A DNA stretch of 64,000 nucleotides from CAZEVY01 sp964515555 (GCA_964515555.1 CAZEVY010000017.1:1-64000); one strand, 5' to 3'; counted from the first letter of the stretch, positions 52,581 to 62,288 are shown. Program-made: numbers and translations. The notes: generated by a model not told the origin, from the letters alone.

Positions 52581-53372
52581 TCACAGGTTCACGAAGAAAT
52601 TCCCGATGAAGAACGTCAGCACGAAAACCCACACCGAAGCGACCACCACCGCCCGCGTCGTCGCCAGGCCGACGCCCTGCGTGCCGCCCGTCGTCCGCAT
52701 GCCGTAGAAGCAGCCCACCAGCGCGATCACGATGGCGAAGGCGAACGGCTTGATGAGCCCCTGCGCCAGATCGTTGTACTCGATGGCCTGCTGCGCCTTG
52801 CTCCAGTACTGCGCGCCCGTGGTCAGCTTTAAGTAAGGAACGGACACCAGGTATCCGCCGACCAGCCCCAGGAAGTCCGCGATGATCGTCAGCAGCGGCA
52901 GCACCACGGCGGTCGCCACCAGCCGCGGCTTGACGAGCTTGGCGATGGGGTCGGTGCCCAGCGCGCGCATGGCGTCGATCTGCTCGGTCACCTTCATCGA
53001 CCCCAGTTCGCTCGCCATGCCCGAGGCGTTGCGGCCGGCGACCATCAGCGCCGTCAGCACCGGTCCAAGCTCGCGTACCAGCGTGATCGCCACCGCGCGC
53101 CCGGCCTCGCCGCTCGCCCCGTACTGCGCCAGCGCGCGCGACATCTGCAACGCCATCACCGCGCCGCTGAAGAAGCCGGTGAGGATCACGATCGGGAGGC
53201 TGCCGACGCCGATGATGTCCATCTGCATCATCAGGTCGTCGAAATAATGCGGGCGGCGGAAGAGATTGCGGAAGGTCCTGCCCGTGAGGAGTACGAACTC
53301 TTGGAGCCCCAGGATCGGCGATTTCAGGAACTCGAGCAATCCGCGGCAGCCCTTCGACCTCGATGCTACCAT
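52581..53372 (-). CDS. mlaE: ABC transporter permease, MlaE type
   Basis: The ATG at 53372 gives 263 residues. MlaE features are visible: GFFSGAVMALQMSRALAQYG, VRELGPVLTALMVAGRNASG, MKVTEQIDAMRALGTDPI, and GCFYGMRTTGGTQGVGLAT near the end, across about five membrane helices. It forms the inner-membrane channel of the Mla lipid transporter. It heads the minus-strand mlaEFD-ydjC run and is divergent from the P1 peptidase with only 27 bases between the starts. Confidence 0.94.
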   Translation of the reverse strand: MVASRSKGCRGLLEFLKSPILGLQEFVLLTGRTFRNLFRRPHYFDDLMMQMDIIGVGSLPIVILTGFFSGAVMALQMSRALAQYGASGEAGRAVAITLVRELGPVLTALMVAGRNASGMASELGSMKVTEQIDAMRALGTDPIAKLVKPRLVATAVVLPLLTIIADFLGLVGGYLVSVPYLKLTTGAQYWSKAQQAIEYNDLAQGLIKPFAFAIVIALVGCFYGMRTTGGTQGVGLATTRAVVVASVWVFVLTFFIGNFFVNL

Positions 53373-53399
53373 ACAGCGTAGAAGGGGCTTCCCCGCGCA

Positions 53400-54350
53400 G
53401 TGAAAGGGCTCACCGATATTCCCGGAATCCGCGTCGGGCACGCCTCGGACCTGGAAGCGCTCACCGGCTGCACCGCGATCCTGTGCGAAGCGGGCGCGGT
53501 CGCGGGCGTCGATCTGCGCGGCTCCGCGACCGGCACGCAGGAGATGGACCTGCTCAATCCCCTGCACCTGACACCGCGCATACACGCCGTCACGTTCTCG
53601 GGCGGCAGCGCCTTCGGACTCGAATCGGCGAGCGGCGTGCGGCGGTATCTCGAGCAGAAGGGCGTCGGCTTCAAAATGCCCTCGGGCGTCGTGCCCCTGG
53701 TGCCCTGCGCGATTCTCTACGACCTCGGCATCGGCAAAGCGGGCGTTCGTCCGACGCGCGAGATGGGCGAGGCCGCGGCGGCGGCGGCCACCACGGAGGC
53801 GGTAAAGGAAGGCGCCGTGGGCGCGGGGACCGGCGCGACCGTCGGGAAGCTCTTCGGGATCCGTCAGGCGATGAAGTCGGGGATCGGCTCAGCGACCGTG
53901 TCGCTCGCCGGCGGCATCCATGTGGCGGCGCTCGCGGCCGTCAACGCCTTCGGCGACGTGCGCGATCCCGCGACCGGCAAGGTGATCGCCGGAGCGCGCG
54001 TGTCGGCCGCAAGCCGCGAGTTCGCCGATTCGTCGGCGCGCATTCTGAAGGGAGCGCGCGCGGCGGGCCGCGGCGAGAACACGACGCTGGTGGTGGTCGC
54101 CACCAACGCGCGGCTCACCAAGGTGCAGGCCACCAAGCTGGCGCAGCTCGGCGGCGCGGGCATGGCGCTGGCGCTCAGTCCCCCCTGGACCATCTACGAC
54201 GGCGATCTCACCATCGCGCTCTCGATCGGCGACGCCGAGGCGGATTTCACCTCGCTCGGCGTGGCGGCGTCGCAGGCGGTCGCCGAATCGATCGTGCGCG
54301 CGGTGCGCGCCGCGCCCTCGCTCGGCGGGCTGCCGGGGCTGGCGGGATAG
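53400..54350 (+). CDS. P1 family (DmpA-like) self-cleaving aminopeptidase
   Basis: This 316-residue protein (GTG start) begins GLTDIPGIRVGHASDLEALT, with the Thr-Gly-Cys-Thr segment of the P1/DmpA family. Further motifs are FSGGSAFGLESASGV, GVRPTREMGEAAA, and GENTTLVVVATNARL, where self-cleavage before a Thr or Ser would expose the nucleophile. Family members release N-terminal residues or open cyclic amides. It lies 7 bases before cobQ on the same strand, a pairing without obvious functional logic. Confidence 0.88.
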   Translation: MKGLTDIPGIRVGHASDLEALTGCTAILCEAGAVAGVDLRGSATGTQEMDLLNPLHLTPRIHAVTFSGGSAFGLESASGVRRYLEQKGVGFKMPSGVVPLVPCAILYDLGIGKAGVRPTREMGEAAAAAATTEAVKEGAVGAGTGATVGKLFGIRQAMKSGIGSATVSLAGGIHVAALAAVNAFGDVRDPATGKVIAGARVSAASREFADSSARILKGARAAGRGENTTLVVVATNARLTKVQATKLAQLGGAGMALALSPPWTIYDGDLTIALSIGDAEADFTSLGVAASQAVAESIVRAVRAAPSLGGLPGLAG

Positions 54351-54357
54351 TGCGCGC

Positions 54358-55749
54358 TTGAACGCGGCTATCTTCGTCGGCGGTACCAGCTCCAACGCCG
54401 GAAAAAGCTGGATGGCGACGGCGCTGTGCCGTCTTCTTGTTCGCCGCGGCGTGCGTGTCGCGCCCTTCAAGGCGCAGAACATGTCGAACAATTCGTTCCC
54501 CTGCGTGGGCGGCGGCGAGATCGGCCGCGCGCAGGCGGTGCAGGCCGAAGCCTGCGGGCTGGCCCCCGAGGCCGCGATGAATCCCGTGCTCCTCAAGCCG
54601 ATGGGCGACTCGCTCTCGCAGGTGATCGTCGACGGCAAGGTGTGGAAGACGATCGACGCGCGGGATTATTACCAGCACGCGCGCTACCTGCGCGAGCGCG
54701 CCCTGGCGGCCTACGAGAATCTCGCGCGGCGGTTCGACACGGTCGTCATGGAGGGCGCCGGCAGCGTCGCCGAAGTGAATCTGCACGACCGCGACTTCGC
54801 CAATCTCAGTCTGGCCGCCGAGGTTGGCGCTCGCGCGCTGCTGGTGGCCGATATCGAGCGCGGCGGCGTCTTCGCGTCGATTCTCGGGACGCTCGACCTG
54901 CTGCCGCCCGAGCAGCGCCGCACGGTCCGCGCGTTTGCGGTGAACAAGTTTCGCGGCGACCGGTCGCTGTTCGCCGCCGGCGCCGCGTTTCTCGAGGAGA
55001 AATCGGGGCTGGCATGCCTGGGGGTGTTTCCTTTCGCGGACGGTATTCATCTCGACGCCGAGGACTCGCAGGCGCGGATGCCGGGCCCGCCGCGCCCCAA
55101 CATCGCCATCGTTCGCTTTCCGCGCATCTCGAACACCACCGACTTCCGCCTGCTCGCCGGCGCCGACTGGATCGAAGCGCCCGCGCCGCGGCGCTACGAT
55201 TTCGTGATCCTGCCCGGCACCAAGTCGACCATCGCCGACCTGGAGTGGCTGCGCGCGACCGGCCTGGCCGATTGGGTCGTCGCGCAGCACGATGCGGGCG
55301 CGCGCATCATCGGCGTCTGCGGCGGCTACCAGATGCTCGGCGAGAGGATCGACGACCCGGACGGCGTCGACGGCGCGAGCGGCTCGGTCGCGGCACTGGG
55401 GCTGCTGCCGGCGCGGACGGTGATGTCGGCGGAGAAGACCACGCGCACGCGCCGTGCGGCGACCTCGGGCGGCGCCTCCTTCGACGCTTACGAGATTCAC
55501 ATGGGCCGCACCGGGATCTCCGGCGACGTCGCACCATTCGCGGTTCTCGACGACGGCGCTCGCGAGGGCGCGATGCGGGGCCGCGTCATCGGAACTTACC
55601 TGCACGGAGCGCTGGAGTCGGCGGCTGTGGTGGAGGAGATCTTCGGGATCGCGACGCACGCGGAGCCCAAGCCGGCGCACTACGACGCGCTGGCCGACTG
55701 GCTGGAGGCGAACGCTTCGTCGGAAGCGTTACAGGGTCTGATCGGCTAG
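54358..55749 (+). CDS. cobQ: Cobyric acid synthase
   Basis: The 463-residue enzyme (TTG start) amidates adenosylcobyrinate diamide at four positions using glutamine. The N-terminal ATP-binding domain has FVGGTSSNAGKSWMATALCR, FKAQNMSNNSF and EGAGSVAEVNL. The C-terminal class I glutaminase domain has the Cys in IIGVCGGYQMLGE and His in GTYLHGALES. It converges with the TonB receptor gene, overlapping by 4 bases. It is the plus-strand partner of the corrinoid locus 55.7-63.4 kb. Confidence 0.96.
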   Translation: MNAAIFVGGTSSNAGKSWMATALCRLLVRRGVRVAPFKAQNMSNNSFPCVGGGEIGRAQAVQAEACGLAPEAAMNPVLLKPMGDSLSQVIVDGKVWKTIDARDYYQHARYLRERALAAYENLARRFDTVVMEGAGSVAEVNLHDRDFANLSLAAEVGARALLVADIERGGVFASILGTLDLLPPEQRRTVRAFAVNKFRGDRSLFAAGAAFLEEKSGLACLGVFPFADGIHLDAEDSQARMPGPPRPNIAIVRFPRISNTTDFRLLAGADWIEAPAPRRYDFVILPGTKSTIADLEWLRATGLADWVVAQHDAGARIIGVCGGYQMLGERIDDPDGVDGASGSVAALGLLPARTVMSAEKTTRTRRAATSGGASFDAYEIHMGRTGISGDVAPFAVLDDGAREGAMRGRVIGTYLHGALESAAVVEEIFGIATHAEPKPAHYDALADWLEANASSEALQGLIG

Positions 55750-58178
55750 AACCCGTACCCCACTCCGATCACGAACGACGCGCGCGACGCCAGCCACCCG
55801 TTCTGGTAATAGCGCGCGTTAAACAGGTTGTCGACCTTCCCGTACAGCCGCGCGACCTTCTTCTCGCTCTCCCACACGCGATAGCTCGCCGCGAGGTCGG
55901 CCTTAGTGTATCCCGGGAACGCAAACGCGCGAGAGCGGCTGACTGCGAAGAACGAGATGAAGTAACCGGAGCTGCGGAACAGATCGAACGTAGTGTCAAA
56001 GCGCCGCGTCCACTGGCGTGTCGCGACCAGCGTGGCCGTGTGCGCCGGCTGGCCGAACACCCGGTAGAAGCCGGCGACCGTGAGATCGCGGTCGAGATCG
56101 GCATTGGTGTGCGTGTACGATCCGTTGAGCGTCAGCCCGCGCATGGGGCGCGACTCGAACGCCATCTCGACGCCGCGCGAAATGCCGCCCGAGCCGTTGA
56201 TGTAGCCCGACGTGCGGTTGTAGGGGTCCGTGACGGGCCGGATGGCGCCCGAGAAATCGAACGCCGTGACCGAAATTACCCGCGAGTAGAACGCCGTCGC
56301 CGAAAGTCGCAGGCGGCTCGCGAACAGGTACTGATCCACTCCCGCGTCGACCGAGTTGTAGCGGTCCGGTGACAGTCTCGGGTCGCCGTAGGCGGTGAAA
56401 CCCACGATGCCCGTCGCCGGGTTCGCCGAGAATCCGCCGCCGAATCGCTCGTAGAGCGCCGCCGCGCGATAGGCGTTGCCGAGGTGCGCGCGCAGTTTGG
56501 TGCCGGATCGCGGAATCAGGTACGCGACGGCGGCGTCGCCGGTGAGCGCCCGCGGTGGGGCTTCCAGGCGCACCTGCGCATAGTTGTTGGCGGCGCCGTT
56601 GGTGATGAATCGCGGGCGCGAGAGGCGGAACGCCTGCGCGCGTCCGGAGAAGGAGATCTGCAAACGCCGCCCGGCGAGCCCGAGCTGCGCGGCGCCGTAG
56701 GCCGAGTGCGCGTCCTGTTGAATGCGCGTCTCGACCTCCACCAGCCGCGGCGGCGGAAGATTGTTCACCTGGCGGTCGAAGTACGATTCACGCTCGAACT
56801 CGTACCCGCCCGTGAGGCTCAGCCATGGCGACGGCTGCGCGATGGCGCGCACGTCGGCGGTGTCGACGTCGCCGACGTATCGGCTGTAGTTGTCGGCGGC
56901 GGGCTGAAACCCGCCCCCAGCCGGACCGTTCAGAAAGACGCGACCCGTATGCACGCGCTGATAGCTCGCCTGCCAACTCGCGCGCGGCGCGATCGCGTGA
57001 CGGAACGTGAAGGCGGCCGTGTAGAATCGCGACGACTTGCGGCTGTCGGGATCGTCGCGGCCGGGAACATACGTCGCCGCGCCCCACGCGGGGACTCCGC
57101 CGCCGTTGAGCGCGTCGACTCCGGCGGGCGAGAGCGGAATCGCGCGAACGAACCCGTCGGCGGGATAGTTCACCGCAGGGACGCCGCTGGTCGAAGGGCT
57201 GACGTTCAGTTGCACGAAGTCGTCGGAGGCCCACAGCCGCGCCGAAATCGACGCTCGCGAGGTAAGGTCGTAGCGCGCGAAGCCCTGCCCGCCCGTGTTG
57301 CGATAGGCGTCGTTGCCGTCGACGCCGCGCGTGATGTTGAGGTGCAGAAATCCGGCGGTGTACTTCAGGCGGTCGCCGAACGCACCGCCGCCGATGTGGC
57401 CGCGCCCACGATGGAGCCCCAGATTCCCGGCCTCGGCCTGCACGTCGCCGAAGAAGGGCCCGCCGCCTTCGGCAGTCACCACGTTGACGACTCCGCCGAC
57501 GGCGTTGGTGCCGTAGAGCGACGATCCCGAGCCGCGCAGCACCTCGACGCGATCGGCGCCGATGAAGTGGAGCGCGGGGACGAAGGAGCTGGCGTCGGAT
57601 TGCAGCGCCGAGGCGTCGCGAAAGCGCAGGCCGTCGACCAGCACCGCCGCGGCGTCGGGGCGCAGTCCGCGCAGGCGGATGCTGGTGTTCTGCCCCGGCC
57701 CGCCGCCGTTGGTGATCAGCACGCCCGGCGTGTTGCGGAGGATTTCGCTGAGCGAGTACTCGTTGCGGTCGCGGATGTCGGCTCCGGTGATCAGCGTGAC
57801 GGCCTTCGAGATTTCGTCGAGCTGCTGCGGCGCACCCCCGGCGGTGACCACCACCGACTGGCTCACGCCCGCCAGCGCGAGCGCGACGTCGGCGGTCGCG
57901 CCGGTCTTATCGATGCGCACGGCCGTCGTCGCACCGCGGAAGTGTTCCTTCTCCACTTCCAGGAGAAAAAGCCCCGCCGCCAGGCGCTCGAACCGATAGT
58001 CGCCGCCATTCGACGTCGACGTCCGGAGCACCGCGCCCGTGTCCTGGCGATGCAGCCGCACCTCGGCGCCGGCGACCGCGGCTCCCTGCGGATCGGTCAC
58101 GCGGCCGCGGAGCGTGGCCGCGTCCTGCGCCGCGAGAAGACCCGCGGTCAAAGCTAGAATCGGCAGAACTCGGAACAT
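55746..58178 (-). CDS. btuB: TonB-dependent receptor, probably for cobalamin/corrinoids
   Basis: The ATG at 58178 gives 810 residues with a signal peptide (about 1-18). A carboxypeptidase-regulatory-like domain (about 20-100, TLRGRVTDPQGAAVAGAEV) precedes the plug (about 115-240; AVTLITGADIRDRNEYSLSE, IRLRGLRPDAAAVLVDGLRF, VEVLRGSGSSLYGTNAVGG) and a 22-strand barrel ending VIGVGYGF. It is the last gene of the btuF-btuC-btuD run behind a cobalamin riboswitch, so corrinoid is the likely ligand. The regulatory-like extension is common in Acidobacteria and absent from E. coli BtuB. Confidence 0.88.
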   Translation of the reverse strand: MFRVLPILALTAGLLAAQDAATLRGRVTDPQGAAVAGAEVRLHRQDTGAVLRTSTSNGGDYRFERLAAGLFLLEVEKEHFRGATTAVRIDKTGATADVALALAGVSQSVVVTAGGAPQQLDEISKAVTLITGADIRDRNEYSLSEILRNTPGVLITNGGGPGQNTSIRLRGLRPDAAAVLVDGLRFRDASALQSDASSFVPALHFIGADRVEVLRGSGSSLYGTNAVGGVVNVVTAEGGGPFFGDVQAEAGNLGLHRGRGHIGGGAFGDRLKYTAGFLHLNITRGVDGNDAYRNTGGQGFARYDLTSRASISARLWASDDFVQLNVSPSTSGVPAVNYPADGFVRAIPLSPAGVDALNGGGVPAWGAATYVPGRDDPDSRKSSRFYTAAFTFRHAIAPRASWQASYQRVHTGRVFLNGPAGGGFQPAADNYSRYVGDVDTADVRAIAQPSPWLSLTGGYEFERESYFDRQVNNLPPPRLVEVETRIQQDAHSAYGAAQLGLAGRRLQISFSGRAQAFRLSRPRFITNGAANNYAQVRLEAPPRALTGDAAVAYLIPRSGTKLRAHLGNAYRAAALYERFGGGFSANPATGIVGFTAYGDPRLSPDRYNSVDAGVDQYLFASRLRLSATAFYSRVISVTAFDFSGAIRPVTDPYNRTSGYINGSGGISRGVEMAFESRPMRGLTLNGSYTHTNADLDRDLTVAGFYRVFGQPAHTATLVATRQWTRRFDTTFDLFRSSGYFISFFAVSRSRAFAFPGYTKADLAASYRVWESEKKVARLYGKVDNLFNARYYQNGWLASRASFVIGVGYGF

Positions 58179-58960
58179 CACGTTGCGTCCTTTCGGTGAA
58201 AAACGAAAACGGGCTGTCCATCGCCGGCGGCGAGGATCTCCGGGCTTACCCCGAACACGCGGCGGATGGCGTCGGACGTCAGCACCTGGTCGCGCGCGCC
58301 GCAAGCGGCCACGCGGCCGCGGTCGATCATGGTGACGAGGGTGGCGTAGCGCGCCACAGCGTTGAGGTCGTGGGTCGCCAGTGCGATCGCATGACCGGAG
58401 CGGGCGAGCGCGGCGCACAGGTCGAGAATCTCGATGGCGTGCTGCACGTCGAGATTTGCCGTCGGCTCGTCGAGCAGGATGAACTCCGGCTCCACCGCCA
58501 GGCTGCGCGCGATCAGCACGCGCTGGCGCTCGCCGCCCGAGAGTCCGTTCACGGGGCGATCGCGCAGCGCCGCCACATCGCAGCGCTCCAGCGCCGATTC
58601 GATAGCGCGGCGGTCGGCCGAGCTCTCCGCGCCGAATCGCCCGCGATGCGGGTGCCGGCCCATGGCGACGATCTCGCCGGCGGTGAACGCGAAGTCGAGC
58701 CCCGCGTCCTGCGGCACGTAGGCGACGCGACGCGCGATCTCCCGGCGCGAGAATTCCGCGAGTGGCTTCCCGTCGAGCGCCACCGACCCCGCGGCCACGG
58801 GCCACAGGCCCGCCAGCGCGCGCATCAGCGTGCTCTTGCCGCCGCCGTTCGGCCCGACGATGGCGTGCAGGTCGCCCGAGGCGAGACGGAATCCGGCGCC
58901 GGTGAGAATGCGCCTTCCGCCGCGGTCCACCGCGATGTGGCGCGCTTCGAGCGTCGTCAT
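58178..58960 (-). CDS. btuD: ABC transporter ATPase, cobalamin/siderophore type
   Basis: The 260-residue protein has Walker A (VGPNGGGKSTLMRALAG), Q-loop (VAYVPQDAGLDFAFT), signature (LSGGERQRVLIARSLA) and Walker B (FILLDEPTANLDV). It overlaps btuC by 4 bases (ATGA), and its stop shares a base with the receptor start. It drives import of corrinoid through BtuC. Confidence 0.93.
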   Translation of the reverse strand: MTTLEARHIAVDRGGRRILTGAGFRLASGDLHAIVGPNGGGKSTLMRALAGLWPVAAGSVALDGKPLAEFSRREIARRVAYVPQDAGLDFAFTAGEIVAMGRHPHRGRFGAESSADRRAIESALERCDVAALRDRPVNGLSGGERQRVLIARSLAVEPEFILLDEPTANLDVQHAIEILDLCAALARSGHAIALATHDLNAVARYATLVTMIDRGRVAACGARDQVLTSDAIRRVFGVSPEILAAGDGQPVFVFHRKDAT

Positions 58961-60003
58961 GCGCCGCCCGCCTCGCGCTGCCGCCGCAGCAACATCGCCA
59001 GGAAGACCGGCCCGCCGATCAGCGCCGTCACCACTCCCAGGCGAATCTCGATGGGCGGGTGAATCGTGCGCGCCACCAGGTCGCACAGGATCAGGAAGGC
59101 GGCGCCCGCCAGCGCGCTCGCCGCCAGCAGCGCGCGATTCGACGGCCCCAGCGCCAGGCGCACCGCGTGCGGAACTACCAGCCCGACGAAGCCCACCAGT
59201 CCCGCCACGGCCACGCACGCGCCCGTCAGCATCGCCGCCGTGAGCGCCAGCGTCCGCTTCGAGGATTCCACGTCGACGCCCAGCGACGCCGCCGTCTCCT
59301 CGCCCTGCTGCATCAGGTCGAGCTCGCGCGCCTGCGCCATCGCCGACGCCAGGCCGATCCCCACGAACGGCGCGCACAGCCACACGTGCGTCCACGAGCG
59401 GGCGTCGAGGCCGCCCATCATCCAGAACACGATTTCCTGCGCGATCTGCCAGTTCACGATGTTCAGCGAGATCAGCAGGCTCGACGCTGCCGTCAGCAGC
59501 GACCCCGCCGCGATGCCCGCCAGCAGCAGCGTCGCCACCGGCGTGACGCCGCCACGCGTCGCCAGCGCGTAGACCAGTGCGAGCGCCACCAGCGCCCCCG
59601 CCATCGCCGCCAACGGCAGCGACGCCACCGAGCGCGCGCTCCATCCCGCGACGAAGGAGATCACCGCGCCCAGCACCGCGCCCGGCCCCGCGCCCACCAG
59701 TCCCGGCTCGGCCAGCGGATTCCGGAACAGCGCCTGCATCACCGCGCCCGACGCCGCCAGTCCTCCGCCGACGATCGCCGCCACCACCACGCGCGGCACG
59801 CGGATCATCCAGACGATGGCGGTGTCGGCCTGCGAGACGGCGCCCGCGTCCACCCATCCCGCCGGCAGCAGCTTCGCGCCCGCCACGCGCAGCACCGTGG
59901 TCCACTCCACCGTCGTGCTTCCGATCGCGACGCCCGCGATCGCCGCCACCGCGAGAATCGGCAGCACGATCGCGTAGAACAGCGCGGGCCGCAGTCTACC
60001 CAT
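58957..60003 (-). CDS. btuC: ABC transporter permease, BtuC/FecCD type
   Basis: The 348-residue protein has about ten membrane helices and the FecCD-family signatures RVPRVVVAAIVGGGLAASGA, QALFRNPLAEPGLVG, GTCV-type loops and FVGLVVPHAVRLALG. It pairs with btuD and the binding protein in 4- to 8-base overlaps. Together they form an inner-membrane corrinoid importer. Confidence 0.93.
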   Translation of the reverse strand: MGRLRPALFYAIVLPILAVAAIAGVAIGSTTVEWTTVLRVAGAKLLPAGWVDAGAVSQADTAIVWMIRVPRVVVAAIVGGGLAASGAVMQALFRNPLAEPGLVGAGPGAVLGAVISFVAGWSARSVASLPLAAMAGALVALALVYALATRGGVTPVATLLLAGIAAGSLLTAASSLLISLNIVNWQIAQEIVFWMMGGLDARSWTHVWLCAPFVGIGLASAMAQARELDLMQQGEETAASLGVDVESSKRTLALTAAMLTGACVAVAGLVGFVGLVVPHAVRLALGPSNRALLAASALAGAAFLILCDLVARTIHPPIEIRLGVVTALIGGPVFLAMLLRRQREAGGA

Positions 60004-60997
60004 AAATCGCTTCCGCGATGGCCGCCACCAGCAGCGTCGTGAAGGGCGACATCGGAAGAAACACCGTGAAATCGAAGACCAGGACGCGGCCGTTGCGCGC
60101 CGCCTGCGTCACCGCGATGCCGGGGTCGGCCAGCAGGCGCGCCAGGACCTCCTTGTTCTTCCCCGCGTCGGCCCCGGTGACGATCCACTCCGGATCCCAG
60201 CGCGCGATCTGCTCGGTGCTGACCGCGTCGTAGCCCTTGAGTCCGCCCTCGGCGCCGACGTTGATGCCGCCGAGCGTGCGCACCACCTCGTCGAACAGCG
60301 TGCCTGCTCCGTAGGAACTGCGTCCGCCGAGTCCGAGGATTCGCGGCCGCGGCGCGTTCGCCGGACGGCGCGCGCGCGCCCGCTCGATCTCCGAACGGAA
60401 GCGCCGGATTTCCGCATCCGCCGCCGCGTCCTCGCCGGTGAGGTAGCCCGTGAGGCGGATGGTTTCGGCGACCTCCTCGAGCGTCGTGAAGGCGACGAAT
60501 GCACGATACACGGGCACGCCCGCGTTGCGTACCAGTTCGCTGTAGTCGAGCCGCGCGCCGTTGGAGACCACCACCAGGTCGGGCGACGCGCGCAGCACGC
60601 GCTCGGGGTCCGTCGCCGGCGCTGGCCGATGGCGCTCGGCGTGGCGGTACGCGTTGCTGATCGTCTTCAGGTACGCGCTCTCGCTCACCGCGACCACGCG
60701 TTCGGGCGGAACCACCGAGTAGACGAACTCGTCGAGCGACCAGTACTGAGAGGCGACCCGCCGAACGGGCCGCGCCACGCGCACGACGAAGCTGTCGCTG
60801 TCGCGCGCCTCGCGGGGATACGCCGGCGGACCCGTGCGGATCTCCGCGCGCCCCTGTCCCGGCCCGCCACGCGCCAGCCGCAGTCCTCCCGCCGGAGACG
60901 CCAAGCGGTCGACGGCGATTGCCGCGCACGCTATGGCGAGGAGCAGCCACACTACGGGCGCGGCCGCCCGTCCGCGGTCAGCGCGGCGCGGTCGCAT
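59996..60997 (-). CDS. btuF: Cobalamin/siderophore-type substrate-binding protein
   Basis: The 333-residue protein has an N-terminal membrane anchor (about 14-33) rather than a lipobox. The BtuF/FepB-type bilobal domain follows (RVASQYWSLDEFVYSVVPPE, LRASPDLVVVSNGARLDYSE, ILGLGGRSSYGAGTLFDE, WIVTGADAGKN). It binds corrinoid and delivers it to BtuC. It is the first gene after the cobalamin riboswitch; its Shine-Dalgarno lies inside a hairpin (60998-61022), so translation is the likely point of control. Confidence 0.9.
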   Translation of the reverse strand: MRPRRADRGRAAAPVVWLLLAIACAAIAVDRLASPAGGLRLARGGPGQGRAEIRTGPPAYPREARDSDSFVVRVARPVRRVASQYWSLDEFVYSVVPPERVVAVSESAYLKTISNAYRHAERHRPAPATDPERVLRASPDLVVVSNGARLDYSELVRNAGVPVYRAFVAFTTLEEVAETIRLTGYLTGEDAAADAEIRRFRSEIERARARRPANAPRPRILGLGGRSSYGAGTLFDEVVRTLGGINVGAEGGLKGYDAVSTEQIARWDPEWIVTGADAGKNKEVLARLLADPGIAVTQAARNGRVLVFDFTVFLPMSPFTTLLVAAIAEAIYG

Positions 60998-61022
60998 GTC
61001 CGCCCTCCCGGAGGCGGCGGAC
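60998..61022 (-). promoter_or_regulatory. btuF: Hairpin sequestering the btuF ribosome binding site
   Basis: Immediately before the btuF ATG the minus strand reads GTCCGCC, then CCTCCGGGAGG, then GGCGGAC. The outer 7-bp stem buries the GGGAGG ribosome binding site. Placed downstream of the riboswitch it fits a translational OFF switch. Confidence 0.65.
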
Positions 61023-61104
61023 GATTTGCGGGAATTGGCTTCGATTTATCGGGATGAAGTGCGCGGGGTATCGCATTCTTTCCGTTCTCCGCAGAAAGTC
61101 AGCC

Positions 61105-61290
61105 GTCTTTTCCCCTGGCAGGTTTCCTGGCTCGGAAGGCGGCGACCGAATATCGCCGGACCGTTTCGCCTTCCCCGGTTCCATCGAACCGAGTGGCCTA
61201 CCGCAAACGGCTGTCCTTCCTCACAGTGGCGGGACCGCGCCGGTATCGCACCGGACTTCCCTGTTAGCCCTCACGGGCGCCTGAGGAATC
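61105..61290 (-). promoter_or_regulatory. Cobalamin riboswitch
   Basis: Read on the minus strand, the region contains GGGAAGTCCGGTGCGATACC (61262-61243) followed by GGCGCGGTCCCGCCACTGTG, the conserved adenosylcobalamin-riboswitch core. The B12 box AGCCAGGAAACCTGCC follows at 61132-61117. It sits in the 322-base gap between cbiB and btuF and would lower expression of the uptake genes when cobalamin is abundant. Outer boundaries are approximate. Confidence 0.93.
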
Positions 61291-61319
61291 TCAACGGTAG
61301 CATGCGGCCCCGAACCTCG

Positions 61320-62288
61320 TCAACGAAAATACGCGGCGAATACGGCGAGAGCAGCCGCGGCCAGGCCGGCGGCCGCGACCAACGACATCGCTCGCGAGAG
61401 ATCGCCCGCGGCGCCGCCGGGCGGATCGCCCGCATCGCCGAGCCACAGTTCCGTCACTATGCGGCCGTCGCGCCAGATCGGTCCGATCAGCCTCCGCTGC
61501 AACGCGCCCGCGATGGCCGCCTCGCTCCAGCCCGCGTTCGGCCCGGGGATCAGCGAATGCTGCCGCCACCCGATGGCGATCGCCTTCGACGCCGAGCATC
61601 CGGGCATCGCCGCCGCGACACCGGCGATCAGCAGCCAGGTGGCGCGCGCGGGGACGAGGTTCATCAGATCGTCGAGGCGCGCGCCGCACCAGCCGAATCG
61701 CAGGTAGTGCGGCGTCTTGTAGCCGACCATCGAGTCCATGGTGCTCACCACCTTGAAGAGCACGACTCCGGGAACTCCCCCGATTGCGTACCAAAGCAGC
61801 GGGCTCACGAAGCCGTCGGCGAGATTCTCGGCGAGGCTTTCGATGGCCCCGCGGCGGCAGGCGGCGATGTCCATGCGCGCCGTGTCGCGGCCCACGAGCT
61901 GTGCGATGGCCGTGCGCGCGGCGTCAAGGTCGCCGCGGCGGGCCGCGCTCTCGACCGCCCAGGCGTGGCGCAGCAGGTCGCCGAGCGCGAGCATCGAGTA
62001 CAGGAGAAAAAGATGAAGGGCGGCCGCCGCCCACGCATTCCACGACGACAAAGCGGCGAGCCCACCCCACGAGCCGCCCGACCACAACGCCGCGAGCAGC
62101 ACGAACAGCACGACGCCGCCGACGTAACCGTCGCAGCGTGCCGCGCGGAGGAGCCGCTCAATCCCCGCGAGCGTGCGGCCCATCAGCCGCACCGGGTGCG
62201 CCGCGTAGACGGGGTCGCCGATCGCCAGGTCGAGCGCCACGGCGATCGCCAGCAGGTCGGCGCGCGGCGCAAGAGCCTCTATTTCCAC
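61320..62288 (-). CDS. cbiB: Adenosylcobinamide-phosphate synthase
   Basis: This 322-residue membrane enzyme attaches aminopropanol (or its phosphate) to cobyric acid. Visible marks: ALDLAIGDPVYAAHPVRLMG near the start, ACRRGAIESLAENLADGFVS, VVSTMDSMVGYKTPHYLRFG, and QHSLIPGPNAGWSEAAIAGA, with several hydrophobic helices. It overlaps cbiZ by 10 bases and precedes the riboswitch, linking salvage and uptake. Confidence 0.95.
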   Translation of the reverse strand: MEIEALAPRADLLAIAVALDLAIGDPVYAAHPVRLMGRTLAGIERLLRAARCDGYVGGVVLFVLLAALWSGGSWGGLAALSSWNAWAAAALHLFLLYSMLALGDLLRHAWAVESAARRGDLDAARTAIAQLVGRDTARMDIAACRRGAIESLAENLADGFVSPLLWYAIGGVPGVVLFKVVSTMDSMVGYKTPHYLRFGWCGARLDDLMNLVPARATWLLIAGVAAAMPGCSASKAIAIGWRQHSLIPGPNAGWSEAAIAGALQRRLIGPIWRDGRIVTELWLGDAGDPPGGAAGDLSRAMSLVAAAGLAAAALAVFAAYFR

